Assembly: GCF_016623495.1 (NCBI RefSeq)
Contig: NZ_JAEHHL010000001.1
Location: 62,001-126,000, forward strand
Source: Thermohalobaculum xanthum
GTDB lineage: Bacteria; Pseudomonadota; Alphaproteobacteria; Rhodobacterales; Rhodobacteraceae
Direction: 5' to 3'
DNA length: 64,000 nucleotides
In this document: positions 16,844-26,198 of the stretch, in pieces
Layout of the letters: each line of letters begins with the position of its first letter
Position numbering within the stretch: position 1 is the first letter of the stretch
Position numbers and translations under genes: made by a program
Notes under the pieces: generated by a model
Databases searched by the model: none
What the model was told of the DNA's origin: nothing
The model's input: the letters and a program-made list of their open reading frames with translations, nothing else

Positions 16844-19057
16844 ATGACCCAGCGCGTCAGCGCCGGCGGCCTTCAGGTCGCGCGCGAGCTCTACGACTTC
16901 ATCAACGACCAGGCGATCCCCGGCACCGGCATCGATGCCGCGGCCTTCTGGGAGGGGTTCGGCCGGATCGCTGCGGATTTTGCGCCGAAGAACCGCGCCC
17001 TGGTGGCCCGGCGCGCGGTGCTGCAGGAAAAGATCGACGCGTGGCACATCGCCCGACGCGGCCAGTCGCATGACCCGGCGGCCTATCGCGCCTTCCTTGC
17101 CGAGATCGGCTACCTCGTGCCCGAGGGGCCCGACTTCACGATCGACACGCCCGGCGTGGACGACGAGTTCGCGACCATCGCGGGCCCGCAGCTGGTCGTG
17201 CCGGTCATGAACGCGCGCTATGCGCTCAACGCCGCGAACGCGCGCTGGGGCTCGCTCTACGACGCGCTCTATGGCACCGATGCGCTGGGCAGCCCTGCGC
17301 CCAAGGGCAAGTACGACCGCCGCCGCGGCGGGCGCGTGGTCACTTGGACCAAGGCGCATCTCACGGGCATCGCGCCGCTCTCGGTCAGGGGCCTCGCCTG
17401 GGGGCATGTCGAGGGCGTGTCGGTCGTCGACGGCCAGCTCCGGGTCCGGCTGATCCCGGGGCTCACGGCGCGCGACGGCACCGGCGTGCGCGCCGCGACC
17501 GCAGGCCTGGCCGACCCCGCCCAGTTCGTGGGCTACCGCGGCGATCCGGCGAACCCCACCGCGATCCTCCTGCGCCGCCACAACCTGCATGTCGAGCTGA
17601 CGATCGACCTCGACAGCACGATCGGCCGGCACGACAGCCTCGGCCTCGCGGACGTGGTCGTCGAGGCCGCGATCACCACCATCTGCGACTGCGAGGATTC
17701 GGTCGCCGCGGTCGATGCCGAGGACAAGACGCTCACCTATGCCAACTGGCTCGGCCTGATGAAGGGCGACCTGACCGAGCGCGTCGAGAAGGGCGGCGAG
17801 GTCATCACCCGCGCGCTCAACCCCGACCGCGAGTACCTGGCGCCCGACGGCACGCCGTTCACCCTGCCGGGCCGCTCGCTGATGCTGGTGCGCAATGTCG
17901 GGCCGCTGATGACCAACCCGGCGATCCTGCTGGCCGACGGGACCGAGATCCCCGAGGAGATCATGGATGCCGTGTGCACTTCGCTGATCGCGCTGCACGA
18001 CATCGGCAAGTCCGAGGGCGCGCGCAATTCGCGCACGGGCTCGGTCTATATCGTCAAGCCCAAGATGCACGGCCCCGAGGAGGCCGCGAACACCGACGCC
18101 ATGATGGCGGCGGTCGAGGACCTGCTGGGCATGGCGCGCAACACCATCAAGCTCGGCATCATGGACGAGGAGCGGCGCACCACCGTCAACCTCAAGGAAT
18201 GCATCCGCGCCGCCCGCTCGCGCGTGTGCTTCATCAACACCGGCTTCCTCGACCGCACCGGCGACGAGATCCACACCTCGATGCAGGCGGGTCCGATGAT
18301 CCGCAAGGCGGACATGAAGAAGACGCCCTGGATCGCCGCCTACGAGGACTGGAACGTCGATGTCGGGCTGGAGTGCGGTCTGAAGGGCGTGGCCCAGATC
18401 GGCAAGGGCATGTGGGCGATGCCCGACCTGATGCAGGCCATGCTCGACCAGAAGGTCGTGCATCCCATGGCCGGCGCCAATACCGCCTGGGTGCCGTCGC
18501 CGACCGCCGCCACCCTGCATGCGCTGCATTATCACCGCGTCGATGTCGCCGCGCGCCAGGCCGAGATCGGCGGCCGCCCCCGCGCGTCTCTGGACGACAT
18601 CCTTACCATCCCGCTTGCCGACCGCCCCAACTGGTCGGCTGCCGAGGTCCAGGCCGAACTCGACAACAACTGCCAGGGCATCCTCGGCTATGTCGTGCGC
18701 TGGATCGACCAGGGGGTGGGCTGCTCGAAGGTGCCCGACATCAACGACATCGGCCTGATGGAGGACCGCGCCACGCTGCGCATCTCGTCGCAGCACATCG
18801 CCAACTGGCTGCTGCACGGTATCGTCACTGCCGACCAGGTCACTGCCACCCTGCGCCGCATGGCCGAGGTGGTCGACCGGCAGAACGCGGGCGATCCGGC
18901 CTACACGCCGATGGCCCCGCGCTGCGACGGGCAGGCCTTCCAGGCGGCGGCCGACCTGATATTCATGGGCACCGATCTGCCGAACGGCTACACCGAGCCG
19001 GTGCTGCACGCGCGCCGTCTCAAGAAGAAAGCGGAACTCAAGGGAGAGGCTGCCTGA
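16844..19057 (+). CDS. glcB: Malate synthase G
   Basis: A 737-residue protein, near the usual 720-730 of the G form. It condenses glyoxylate and acetyl-CoA to malate in the glyoxylate shunt or glycolate use. The N-terminal clamp begins [23 protein letters not shown]. The TIM barrel contains [27 protein letters not shown] and [23 protein letters not shown], and the C-terminus ends near [18 protein letters not shown] 16844 follows AGGACA and matches the family start; an open frame 210 bases upstream is non-coding in character. The glcG-like gene starts one base after the stop, so the two form an operon. Confidence 0.96.
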   Translation: MTQRVSAGGLQVARELYDFINDQAIPGTGIDAAAFWEGFGRIAADFAPKNRALVARRAVLQEKIDAWHIARRGQSHDPAAYRAFLAEIGYLVPEGPDFTIDTPGVDDEFATIAGPQLVVPVMNARYALNAANARWGSLYDALYGTDALGSPAPKGKYDRRRGGRVVTWTKAHLTGIAPLSVRGLAWGHVEGVSVVDGQLRVRLIPGLTARDGTGVRAATAGLADPAQFVGYRGDPANPTAILLRRHNLHVELTIDLDSTIGRHDSLGLADVVVEAAITTICDCEDSVAAVDAEDKTLTYANWLGLMKGDLTERVEKGGEVITRALNPDREYLAPDGTPFTLPGRSLMLVRNVGPLMTNPAILLADGTEIPEEIMDAVCTSLIALHDIGKSEGARNSRTGSVYIVKPKMHGPEEAANTDAMMAAVEDLLGMARNTIKLGIMDEERRTTVNLKECIRAARSRVCFINTGFLDRTGDEIHTSMQAGPMIRKADMKKTPWIAAYEDWNVDVGLECGLKGVAQIGKGMWAMPDLMQAMLDQKVVHPMAGANTAWVPSPTAATLHALHYHRVDVAARQAEIGGRPRASLDDILTIPLADRPNWSAAEVQAELDNNCQGILGYVVRWIDQGVGCSKVPDINDIGLMEDRATLRISSQHIANWLLHGIVTADQVTATLRRMAEVVDRQNAGDPAYTPMAPRCDGQAFQAAADLIFMGTDLPNGYTEPVLHARRLKKKAELKGEAA

Positions 19058-19058
19058 G

Positions 19059-19487
19059 ATGGCCGAAATCACGCTGCGCAAGGCGCGCACGATCATCGCC
19101 AAGACGCTGGCCAAGGGCCGCGACATGGGGCTCAAGCCCCTCTCGGTTATCATCCTCGACGCCGGCGGCAACGTGAAGGCGTTCGAGCGCGAGGACGGCG
19201 CCTCGAACCTGCGCTTCCAGATGGCGCACGGCAAGGCCTATGGCGCGCTCGGGGTGGGGCAGGGCTCGCGCTACCTGATGAACCGGGCCGAGAAGCAGCC
19301 CTACTTCACCGCCGGGCTCGGCACTGTCTTCGGCAACATCCTGCCTGTTCCGGGCGGCGTGCTGGTCAGGGACCGCAAGGGCGCGATCATCGGGGCCGTG
19401 GGCGTGACCGGCGACACCTCGGACAATGACGAGATCGCAGCCATGGCGGGGATCGAGGCGGCTGGCTTCACCGGCGATCCCGGCTGA
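19059..19487 (+). CDS. GlcG/HbpS-family heme-binding or redox protein
   Basis: A 142-residue protein of the GlcG/HbpS/DUF336 family. MAEITLRKARTIIAKTLAKGRDMGLKPLSVIILDAGG is the standard start, with the glycine-rich GVLVRDRKGAIIGAVGVTGDTSDNDE near the C-terminus. Members occur beside glycolate and malate synthase genes (glcG in E. coli) and bind heme in Streptomyces. Its ATG follows the glcB stop by one base. The role in glyoxylate metabolism is inferred from context. Confidence 0.9.
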   Translation: MAEITLRKARTIIAKTLAKGRDMGLKPLSVIILDAGGNVKAFEREDGASNLRFQMAHGKAYGALGVGQGSRYLMNRAEKQPYFTAGLGTVFGNILPVPGGVLVRDRKGAIIGAVGVTGDTSDNDEIAAMAGIEAAGFTGDPG

Positions 19488-19591
19488 TCCCTCGCCGCCG
19501 CCTGTCGTGATCGCGTCGCCTTGGCTGGCGGCGCATCGCCGTATCCGGCACAATCTGCGACAGCGATGAGCCGGGCGAGGGAGACGAGGGC

Positions 19592-20329
19592 ATGCATGCA
19601 GCACGCGGCCTGAGCCGCATGTTCGCCGTGCTTGTCGCGGCGGCGCTGGCCGGCTGCGCCCAGGGCGGACGCCCGACGCCCGCCGGCGAGGACGCCGCGA
19701 CGGTTCCCTTTCCGCTTTTCGCCGCCGCCGACGCGCTGATGAAGCGTTGGCGCATGGTGCAGGTCTGGGGCAAGTCGCAGTGGACGATCGTGCCCGATGG
19801 TGACGGGGTCGCGATCGAGCCCGCGGTCGACCGCTCCTCGACCGCGCTTGCACGCTGGGTCGAGTTCGACACCGCGACCTGCCCGGTGGCGGAATGGTCA
19901 TGGCGCGTCGACCATCTGCCCGAGGGCGCCGATCTCGCCAGCCGGAAGAGCGAGGACGTCGCTGCATCGTTGTTCTTCGTCTTCGGCAATCCTGGCACGC
20001 TCTCGAACCCGCGCCCGGTGCCCACCTTGCGTTATGTCTGGTCGGCCGAAGCCAACACTCAGGGCAGCATCGTCGACAGCCCCTATTTCCCCGAGACCCT
20101 GCGCAGCATCGTCGTGCGCAGCGGGCCCGAGGGGCTCGGCAGCTGGCAGACCGAGCGGCGCAACCTGATCGACGACTATCGTGCCGCCTTCGGCGCGAGC
20201 CCGGACCAGCCGGTGCAGGTCATCGCGCTCTTCACCGACAACGACCACCTCGGCCAGCCGCTGCGCAGCCTTTATCGCACGGCCACCGGCTGGTGCACCG
20301 AGGAGCCCGATGGCTTCTGGCCGTCCTGA
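19592..20329 (+). CDS. DUF3047-family lipoprotein
   Basis: A 245-residue predicted lipoprotein. The signal MFAVLVAAALAGC carries the lipobox LAGC at about residue 20. The mature part has the DUF3047 pattern: WRMVQVWGKSQWTIV, ARWVEFDTATCPVAEWSWRVD, SEDVAASLFFVFG and the C-terminal IALFTDNDHLGQPLRSLY. The function of DUF3047 proteins is unknown; the fold looks like a periplasmic beta-sandwich. It stands alone, 104 bases after the glcG-like gene. An internal ATG 27 bases downstream is also possible, but the longer form is kept. Confidence 0.75.
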   Translation: MHAARGLSRMFAVLVAAALAGCAQGGRPTPAGEDAATVPFPLFAAADALMKRWRMVQVWGKSQWTIVPDGDGVAIEPAVDRSSTALARWVEFDTATCPVAEWSWRVDHLPEGADLASRKSEDVAASLFFVFGNPGTLSNPRPVPTLRYVWSAEANTQGSIVDSPYFPETLRSIVVRSGPEGLGSWQTERRNLIDDYRAAFGASPDQPVQVIALFTDNDHLGQPLRSLYRTATGWCTEEPDGFWPS

Positions 20330-20525
20330 GGGCGGCTACCAAGACGGCTGGCACGCACGGATTTCGGGTCCCGGCCGATGGCAGCCACAGCGTCCTTGCC
20401 GCCGGCGCGATGTCCGTGGTCAAGAGAGCGCCTGCTTGGATGCGGTGCCGGATTTCGGAGCAGGTTCACGCGCCGCGGCGCAGCGTCGTTCTTAAAATCT
20501 ATAAATATATCAGAAACTTGATGAT

Positions 20526-20543
20526 GCTTTCACGCGTGAAAGC
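20526..20543. repeat. 18-bp perfect palindrome after the LysR gene, in an AT-rich island
   Basis: GCTTTCACGCGTGAAAGC lies ten bases past the LysR stop (minus strand) and is followed by an AT-rich stretch (20489-20525) that stands out in this GC-rich DNA. It may end the LysR transcript, although the T-tract is interrupted. A bidirectional terminator or a protein-binding site is also possible. Confidence 0.45.
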
Positions 20544-20552
20544 CGCGCGGCC

Positions 20553-21482
20553 CTAGGCTGGCAGTTTCGGCAGAAAGGTCCCTTTCTGCTCCAGCACGAA
20601 GGTTCGGAACGCGGCGGCGGCGGGCGACAGTTCATGGTCCTCCAGCCGGATCATGTACCACTGCCGCACGATCGGCATGCCCGCGAGCTTGAGCGTCACC
20701 AGCCGCCCGGCCTCGAGCTCCGGCACCACGGTGTGGGCCGAGATCATCGCGATCCCCAGCCCCGCGATCACCGCCTGCTTGATCGTCTCGTTCGTTCCCA
20801 TCTCGATCGAGCGATAGGGCCGCCCCTCGCCGATCCGGTCGAGATAGCGGGTCGTGAGGATCCGCGTGCCCGATCCTTCCTCGCGGGTGAGGAAGGTCTC
20901 GGACAGCAGTTCCTCGGCCGTCACGCTCTCCTTCTCGGCCAGCGGGTGGCCGGCCGGGGCGATCAGGACATAGGGGTGGTCGCCCAGCACGTCGGCGACA
21001 TTGGCCGGGTGCTGCGGCGGGCGGCCCATGATGGCAAGCTCGATCTCGCCCCGGGTCAGCATCTCGATGATCCGGTCGCGGTTGCCGACCTTCAGCCCGA
21101 TCTCGATGCGCGGGTTGAGGGTCTTCATCCGCGCCACCAGCGCGGGCGCGAAATACTTGCCGGTCGAGACCACCCCGATCGAGACATGCCCGGCATAGCC
21201 CTTGCGCAGCGCCGTCACCCGCTCGAAGCACTGCTCCAGCGCGGTGTCGATCTGGCGCACCGTGGCCAGGAGTTCGGCGCCCACCGGAGTGAGCGAGACT
21301 TTCCCGTCGGGTCCGCGATGGATGACCTGCGCACCGACGATCTCCTCGAGCCCGCGCAGCTGGGTCGAAACCGCTGGCGGCGTCACGTGCAAGATTGCCG
21401 CCGCGGCGGTGATCGAACCCGCATCGACGATCGCGGCCAGCGCACGAAGCTGTTTCAGGGTGAGGGCCTTGGGATGCAGCAT
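20553..21482 (-). CDS. LysR-family regulator, CbbR-like
   Basis: A 309-residue LysR regulator. The N-terminal HTH is LTLKQLRALAAIVDAGSITAAAAILHVTPPAVSTQLRGLEE. The effector domain includes GHVSIGVVSTGKYFAPALVARMKTLNPRIEI and EEGSGTRILTTRYLD, resembling the CbbR/CysB-like sugar phosphate or NADPH-sensing branch. No Calvin-cycle gene is in the window, so its target is unknown. It is divergent from the CYTH-CHAD gene by 106 bases, within which LysR-type T-N11-A sequences could serve. ATG 21482 was chosen because the HTH starts just after it. Confidence 0.9.
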   Translation of the reverse strand: MLHPKALTLKQLRALAAIVDAGSITAAAAILHVTPPAVSTQLRGLEEIVGAQVIHRGPDGKVSLTPVGAELLATVRQIDTALEQCFERVTALRKGYAGHVSIGVVSTGKYFAPALVARMKTLNPRIEIGLKVGNRDRIIEMLTRGEIELAIMGRPPQHPANVADVLGDHPYVLIAPAGHPLAEKESVTAEELLSETFLTREEGSGTRILTTRYLDRIGEGRPYRSIEMGTNETIKQAVIAGLGIAMISAHTVVPELEAGRLVTLKLAGMPIVRQWYMIRLEDHELSPAAAAFRTFVLEQKGTFLPKLPA

Positions 21483-21588
21483 GTGCCCTGAGTTAAGCGA
21501 GATTTGCGGTGAAGTAAATTTTGCTTTTGACGCAGCGGTCGTGTTCTTTGCATCTTGCACCTCACGGTCTCGCAGGTAGGTTCGCTCA

Positions 21589-23130
21589 ATGATCGAGATG
21601 GAACTCAAGCTGTTGCTCGACGATGCGGGTGCCGAGAAACTTCGCAAGGCGGCCACCGCCCGCGGCGCGAGACCCGAGAACTCCACCCTGCTCACGCGCT
21701 ATTTCGACACCGCCGAGAAAGCGCTCGGCCGCGCCGGCATTGCCTTGCGGATGCGGCGCGAGAAGCGGCGCTGGACCCAGACGGTGAAGGTCCGCGAGCG
21801 CCACACCGGCGGCCTCAGCTCGGCGCGCGAGGCGGATGCACCGGCTCCCGGCGGGCGCATCGATATCGCCCGGATCCCCGAGGAGGACCTGCGCCTCGCG
21901 GTCGAGGACGCCGTCAACGGCCACGACCTTGCTCCCGTGTTCGAGACCGACATCAAGCGCGCGCGTTTCCGCCTCTCGCCCGACGGCACAAGCCAGGTCG
22001 AGCTTGCGATCGATCTTGGCGAGATCCGCGCGGGCGACCGTTCGGCCCTGCACCGCGAGGCCGAGTTCGAGCTGATCTCCGGCGATCCCGGCGCCCTGTT
22101 CACCGCGGCCCGCGGCCTCATCCCCGAGGGCGGGCTCGTGTTCTCGACGCGCTCGAAGGCCGAGCGTGGCGCGCTGCTCGCCGCCGAGGGCCGGATCGGT
22201 GATCCCACGGAGCCACGCAAGTCCAGGGTGACGCCGCTCGATCCCGACATGACCGCCGAGGCCGCGGCGCAGGCCGTGCTGGCCGAGTGCCTCGACCAAG
22301 TCGCCGCGAATGCCGAAGCCGTCAGGGCAGGGGACGACCCCGAGGGGCCGCACCAGCTGCGGATCGGGCTCCGCCGGCTGCGCAGCGCGCTCAAGCTCTG
22401 GCGCGGACCGCTCGGCGGCGGCTGGCTCGCGGACCTCGAGGGCGAGGCGAGATGGCTGGGCGCCGAGGTGGGGCGGCTCCGCGACCTCGACGTGACCCTG
22501 CACGACCTTGTCGCTCCGGCGGCGCGGGCTGCACCCGACGAGCCGGGTTTCGCACCCCTGGCGGCCGCGGTGGAGGCACGCGCCGGTATCGAGCGCGCCC
22601 ATCTGCGCGAGACGCTGCGCGGCCCGCGCGTCCAGGGCTTCCTGTTCGATCTTTCCGAGTTCATCGCCCTGCGGCGCTGGCTAGATCCGTCGGACCACGA
22701 GCAGACCGGGCGCCTGGCCGAGCCGATCTCGGTACTGGCCGCGCGCGAGCTCGACGCTGTCTGGCACCGCGCCGCGCGGCGCGCCAAGGGGATCGATCAT
22801 CTCGACATCGAAGCGCGCCACGAGTTGCGCAAGGCGCTCAAGACGTTGCGCTACGCGGTCGAATTCTTTGCGCCGCTCGCCTCGGGCAAGAAGGTCGCGG
22901 CCGTCGTCAAGCCGTTACGGGCCCTGCAGGACCTCTTCGGCAATCTCAACGATCTGGCCATGGCCGAGGCCATGTTCATGACCGAGGACGCGTTTGCGGG
23001 CGGCAACCCGGCGGCGGCACGGGCTGCCGGGCGGGTGATCGGCGCGCGCGCCGCCCTGGCCGAGGAGGACTGGCAGACTGCGCGCGATCGGTGGCATGCC
23101 CTGAAGTCGGTCAAGCCGTTCTGGCGCTGA
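21589..23130 (+). CDS. CYTH-CHAD domain protein, probable inorganic triphosphatase
   Basis: A 513-residue protein. The N-terminal CYTH domain starts with EMELKLLL, the ExExK triphosphate- and metal-binding motif, and forms a tunnel with LRMRREKRRWTQTVKVRERHTGG and VFETDIKRARFRL. From about residue 225 a CHAD domain follows, with HQLRIGLRRLRSALKLWR, WLGAEVGRLRDLDVTL and HELRKALKTLRYAVEFF, rich in conserved His and Arg that bind polyphosphate. The closest known type is YgiF-like triphosphatase. ATG 21589 has weak AGGT upstream; an upstream frame start (21555) is rejected. Confidence 0.92.
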   Translation: MIEMELKLLLDDAGAEKLRKAATARGARPENSTLLTRYFDTAEKALGRAGIALRMRREKRRWTQTVKVRERHTGGLSSAREADAPAPGGRIDIARIPEEDLRLAVEDAVNGHDLAPVFETDIKRARFRLSPDGTSQVELAIDLGEIRAGDRSALHREAEFELISGDPGALFTAARGLIPEGGLVFSTRSKAERGALLAAEGRIGDPTEPRKSRVTPLDPDMTAEAAAQAVLAECLDQVAANAEAVRAGDDPEGPHQLRIGLRRLRSALKLWRGPLGGGWLADLEGEARWLGAEVGRLRDLDVTLHDLVAPAARAAPDEPGFAPLAAAVEARAGIERAHLRETLRGPRVQGFLFDLSEFIALRRWLDPSDHEQTGRLAEPISVLAARELDAVWHRAARRAKGIDHLDIEARHELRKALKTLRYAVEFFAPLASGKKVAAVVKPLRALQDLFGNLNDLAMAEAMFMTEDAFAGGNPAAARAAGRVIGARAALAEEDWQTARDRWHALKSVKPFWR

Positions 23131-23168
23131 CCCCACGCGCCGGGGATGCCCCCCACCGCCATGAGTTC

Positions 23169-24044
23169 TCAGGTGCCCGAGTTCAGCGCCCTCAGCCACA
23201 GGTGATAGGCGCTGTGATCCTTCTCGGCCATGCCCAGCTTGTGCGTGAGATCGGCGTAGGCCTGCCGCGCGGCCTCGGTCAGCGGCAGGCGGATGCCGGC
23301 CCTGCGCGCGGCTTCGATCGCGTTGTCCATGTCCTTGAGCTGCACGCGCGCCATGGCGCCGGGGCGGAAGTCGTCGGCGATCATCCGGCTGCCATGCAGC
23401 TCGAGGATCCGGGACGTCGCGAAGCCCCCCATCAGCGCGGTCTGCACCTGCTTGGGGTCGCAGCCGCCGGCGACGGCCAGGGTCAGTGCCTCGGACACCG
23501 CGCCGATCGTGATGCCGACGATCACCTGGTTCGCGAGCTTCGCCGTCTGCCCCGCACCGTGTGGCCCGACATGCGTGGCTTTGCCCATCGCCGCGAAGAC
23601 CGCGGCCGCACTGGCAAAGTCCTCGTCGCGTCCGCCAACCATGATCGCGAGCCGTCCCTCGACGGCGCCGACCTCGCCGCCTGAGACCGGCGCGTCGAGA
23701 TGGCGGCAGCCGGCGGCCTCGAGCGCCTGGGCATGATCGCGCGCGAGGTGGGGCTCGATCGAGGACATGTCGATGAAGAGCACGCCTTCGGAATGCTGGA
23801 ACAGCTGCTCGCCGAGGACGATCTCGGTTACCACAGCGCCGCTCTCGAGCATCGTGATGACCGCATCGGCGCCCGCGACGGCGAGTTGCGGCGTGCCCGC
23901 GACCTCGGCGACGTCGGCCAGCGCCTCGGCTTTCGCCCGTGTCCGGTTCCAGACCCTCACGGCGAACCCCGCGCGCGCAAGGTTGCGCGCCATCGGTGCC
24001 CCCATGATGCCGGTGCCGAGCACCGCAATGCTGCGAATGGCCAT
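23169..24044 (-). CDS. 3-hydroxyisobutyrate dehydrogenase-family NAD(P) oxidoreductase
   Basis: A 291-residue beta-hydroxyacid dehydrogenase. The Rossmann motif VLGTGIMGAPMARNLARAGF (GxGxMG) opens the protein. The DAPVSGGEVGAVEG substrate loop and the catalytic Lys in GAGQTAKLANQ are present. The family reduces or oxidises hydroxyisobutyrate, tartronate semialdehyde or glyoxylate. It follows the fumarylacetoacetate hydrolase-family gene at 72 bases, with a hairpin between, so it may be the last step of a sugar-acid pathway, but the substrate is unknown. ATG 24044 has AGGATC upstream. Confidence 0.9.
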   Translation of the reverse strand: MAIRSIAVLGTGIMGAPMARNLARAGFAVRVWNRTRAKAEALADVAEVAGTPQLAVAGADAVITMLESGAVVTEIVLGEQLFQHSEGVLFIDMSSIEPHLARDHAQALEAAGCRHLDAPVSGGEVGAVEGRLAIMVGGRDEDFASAAAVFAAMGKATHVGPHGAGQTAKLANQVIVGITIGAVSEALTLAVAGGCDPKQVQTALMGGFATSRILELHGSRMIADDFRPGAMARVQLKDMDNAIEAARRAGIRLPLTEAARQAYADLTHKLGMAEKDHSAYHLWLRALNSGT

Positions 24045-24072
24045 GATCCTGTCCCCTCGATTTCTTGATTTC

Positions 24073-24098
24073 GCTCCCGCGGCTGAAGCCGTGGGAGC
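24073..24098. repeat. GC-rich hairpin between two catabolic genes
   Basis: GCTCCCGCGGC and GCCGTGGGAGC form an 11-bp stem with one G-T pair and a TGAA loop. There is no T-tract on either side. The core GGCTGAAGCC resembles REP/IS200-type palindromes, but no transposase is nearby. It may stabilise the upstream transcript or attenuate the downstream gene. Confidence 0.5.
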
Positions 24099-24116
24099 GC
24101 AGGGATGCACGCTGTG

Positions 24117-24962
24117 TCAGGCTGCCGGCACCACCACCTGACGCTGGCGGCCCAGCCCGTCGATGCCCAGCTCGACCACGTCGCCGGGCTTGAGCCAGGC
24201 GGGCTCCTTCATGCCGAGGGCCACGCCGGGGGGGGTCCCGGTGGGGATCACGTCACCAGGCTCGAGCGTCATGAAGCGCGAGATGTAGCTGACCAGATGC
24301 GCCACGCCGAAGATCATCGTCCTGGTCGAGCCGGTCTGACGGCGCCCTCCGTTCACGTCGAGGAACATTCCCAGATTGCCGATGTCTCCCGCCTCGTCGC
24401 GGGTGACGAGCCAGGGTCCGAGAGGGCCGAAGGTGTCGTGGCTCTTGCCCTTGATCCACTGGCCGCCGCGATGGATCTGGAATTCGCGTTCCGAGACATC
24501 GTTGAACACGGCAAATCCAGCGACATGGTCCATCGCCTCGGCCTCGGTGACGTTCTTCGCGCGGGTGCCGATGATGACGGCCAGTTCCACCTCGTAGTCG
24601 AGTTTGGTCGAGCCCACTGGCTGCTCGATCTCGTCGTTCGGCCCGCAAAGCGCCGAGATCGCCTTGCCGAACAGCACCGGCTCGTCCGGCACCGGCATCC
24701 CGGCCTCGGCGGCGTGGTCGGCGTAGTTCAGGCCCACGCAGGCGAACTTCTGGACGCCGCCCACGCAGGCGCCGATGCGGATGGCGGGGTCGATGGCCGG
24801 AAGTGAGGCGGTGTCGAGCGCGGCGAGGCGTGCGAGCCCGGCAGGTGACAGCACGTCACCCGCGATGTCGTCGACAATATCCGAGAGATCGCGGATGACG
24901 CCGTCGCCATCCAGCAGGGCAGGGCGCTCGCGCCCCGGCTCGCCCACGCGCATGAGTTTCAT
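24117..24962 (-). CDS. Fumarylacetoacetate hydrolase family, possible 2,4-diketo-3-deoxy-sugar-acid hydrolase
   Basis: A 281-residue FAH-family hydrolase. It carries the metal triad in LDYEVELAVIIG (Glu 123 and Glu 125) and the loop GFAVFNDVSEREFQ, with GKSHDTFGPLGPWLVT and LEPGDVIPTGTPPGVALG. With the adjacent short-chain dehydrogenase this resembles the non-phosphorylative pathway for L-fucose or L-rhamnose, in which 2,4-diketo-3-deoxyfuconate is split to pyruvate and lactate. The alternative assignments are ureidoglycolate lyase-like and hydroxyheptadienedioate isomerase-like. ATG 24962 follows GGAGGACGAGGGGG. Confidence 0.85.
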   Translation of the reverse strand: MKLMRVGEPGRERPALLDGDGVIRDLSDIVDDIAGDVLSPAGLARLAALDTASLPAIDPAIRIGACVGGVQKFACVGLNYADHAAEAGMPVPDEPVLFGKAISALCGPNDEIEQPVGSTKLDYEVELAVIIGTRAKNVTEAEAMDHVAGFAVFNDVSEREFQIHRGGQWIKGKSHDTFGPLGPWLVTRDEAGDIGNLGMFLDVNGGRRQTGSTRTMIFGVAHLVSYISRFMTLEPGDVIPTGTPPGVALGMKEPAWLKPGDVVELGIDGLGRQRQVVVPAA

Positions 24963-24987
24963 CTGACCCCCTCGTCCTCCTGCGGCT

Positions 24988-25707
24988 TCAACCGGTCCAG
25001 CCGCCGTCGATCACATGCGTCTGGCCGGTCACGAACGCGCTCTCGTCCGACGCAAGATAGACCACCAGATGCGCGACCTCGGCCGCCGACGCGAAGCGTG
25101 CCATCGGCTGGCGCGCCAGGAAGGCCGCGCGCGCCGATTCATAGTCGCCCTGTGCGCGCATCCGCTCGGACAGCGACGGCGTATCGACCGTGCCGGGGCA
25201 GACCGCGTTGCACCGGATGCCCCGGGTCACGAAATCCCGCGCCACCTGCTTGGTCAGGCCGATGACCGCGCCCTTGGTGGCGCCATACACGGCGCGGTTC
25301 GGCGCGCCCGTGATCGACGACACCACCGAGGCGATGTTGACGATAGATCCCGCGCCGCGGTCGAGCATGCCCGGCAACGCCGCGCGGATCGTGCGGAACA
25401 CCGATTTGACGTTCAGATTGAAGGCCGCGTCCCATTGCTCCTCGGTCGCGTCGAGAATCGTGCCGTGATGGACGACGCCCGCGCAGTTCACCAGCACGTC
25501 GGGCTCGGCGCGCGCCATCACGTCGGCGATCGCCACCGGGTCACGCGCATCGAGCGTCATCAGCTCGGCGCCGCCAAGCGTCGAGAGCGTGCCGAGGTCG
25601 ATATCGGTCGCGAAGACCTCCGCACCCTCGGCCACGGCGGCCTCAGCGCAGGCCCGGCCGATGCCCGCCGCCGCCGTCACGAGGACGCGTTTTCCCTTGA
25701 GCCGCAT
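24988..25707 (-). CDS. SDR oxidoreductase, probable 2-keto-3-deoxy-sugar-acid dehydrogenase
   Basis: A 239-residue short-chain dehydrogenase. It has cofactor motif TAAAGIG (11-17), NCAGVVHHGT, and the catalytic Tyr 141-Lys 145 pair in VYGATKGA. The C-terminal TVDTPSLSERMRAQGDYESARAAFLARQPMARFASAAEVAHL is characteristic of the DHRS6/2-keto-3-deoxy-L-fuconate dehydrogenase branch. It precedes the FAH-family hydrolase by 25 bases, consistent with sequential steps. The specific sugar is inferred. It follows the DUF6505 gene by 11 bases, so it may be transcribed from the formate dehydrogenase accessory operon. Confidence 0.88.
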   Translation of the reverse strand: MRLKGKRVLVTAAAGIGRACAEAAVAEGAEVFATDIDLGTLSTLGGAELMTLDARDPVAIADVMARAEPDVLVNCAGVVHHGTILDATEEQWDAAFNLNVKSVFRTIRAALPGMLDRGAGSIVNIASVVSSITGAPNRAVYGATKGAVIGLTKQVARDFVTRGIRCNAVCPGTVDTPSLSERMRAQGDYESARAAFLARQPMARFASAAEVAHLVVYLASDESAFVTGQTHVIDGGWTG

Positions 25708-25718
25708 CGGCTTCCCCT

Positions 25719-26198
25719 TCAGTCGTCAGATGTCACGTGAACCGCTACCAGATCGAGCGTCGCCTCCTGCGGCGCGATGGCGCGAAAACTCTCGCTCACG
25801 CCTGAGGTGACAAGCGAGCGCTCGACGATCAGCAGGGTGTTGGGCTCGTGCTCGTCGCAAAGGCCGGCCATGAATGCCAGCTCCTTCTCGGCGACCGGGC
25901 GCGCGGTTTCGAGGTCGGGCGCCCCCCATGCCTCGACGAAATGTGCGGCCAGGCGCTCGACAAGGGCGCGGTATTCCTGCTCCTCGATCTTGGCGGTGGC
26001 GACGAAGGTCGCCCGGCCGAAGCTCTCGAGGCCCAGCCAGCCATTGGCGAAAGCCTGGCGCCGCTTGCCGCTGAGGTCGTCTTCGGACCAGTTGGAGAAT
26101 TCGAACGCCCCCGATACCGCCCATTCGTCGGGCTGAGCGGCCCGCTCGAACACGTTCTCGTCCGACTGGTCGAAGCGCAGGGTGCGGGCGAGCCTCAT
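25719..26198 (-). CDS. DUF6505-family protein
   Basis: A 159-residue soluble protein that begins MRLARTLRFDQSDENVFERAAQPDEWAVSG and matches what I recall of DUF6505, an uncharacterised alphaproteobacterial family. No signal peptide, membrane segment or cysteine pattern was found. It is the last gene of the minus-strand formate dehydrogenase accessory operon; its ATG overlaps the stop of the preceding ligase-like gene (ATGA). A role linked to formate dehydrogenase maturation is inferred only from this context. Confidence 0.7.
   Translation of the reverse strand: MRLARTLRFDQSDENVFERAAQPDEWAVSGAFEFSNWSEDDLSGKRRQAFANGWLGLESFGRATFVATAKIEEQEYRALVERLAAHFVEAWGAPDLETARPVAEKELAFMAGLCDEHEPNTLLIVERSLVTSGVSESFRAIAPQEATLDLVAVHVTSDD

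Noticed and set aside
16829-19234. Open frame of about 800 codons on the minus strand opposite glcB
   Set aside because: Antisense shadow of malate synthase G with no recognisable domain.
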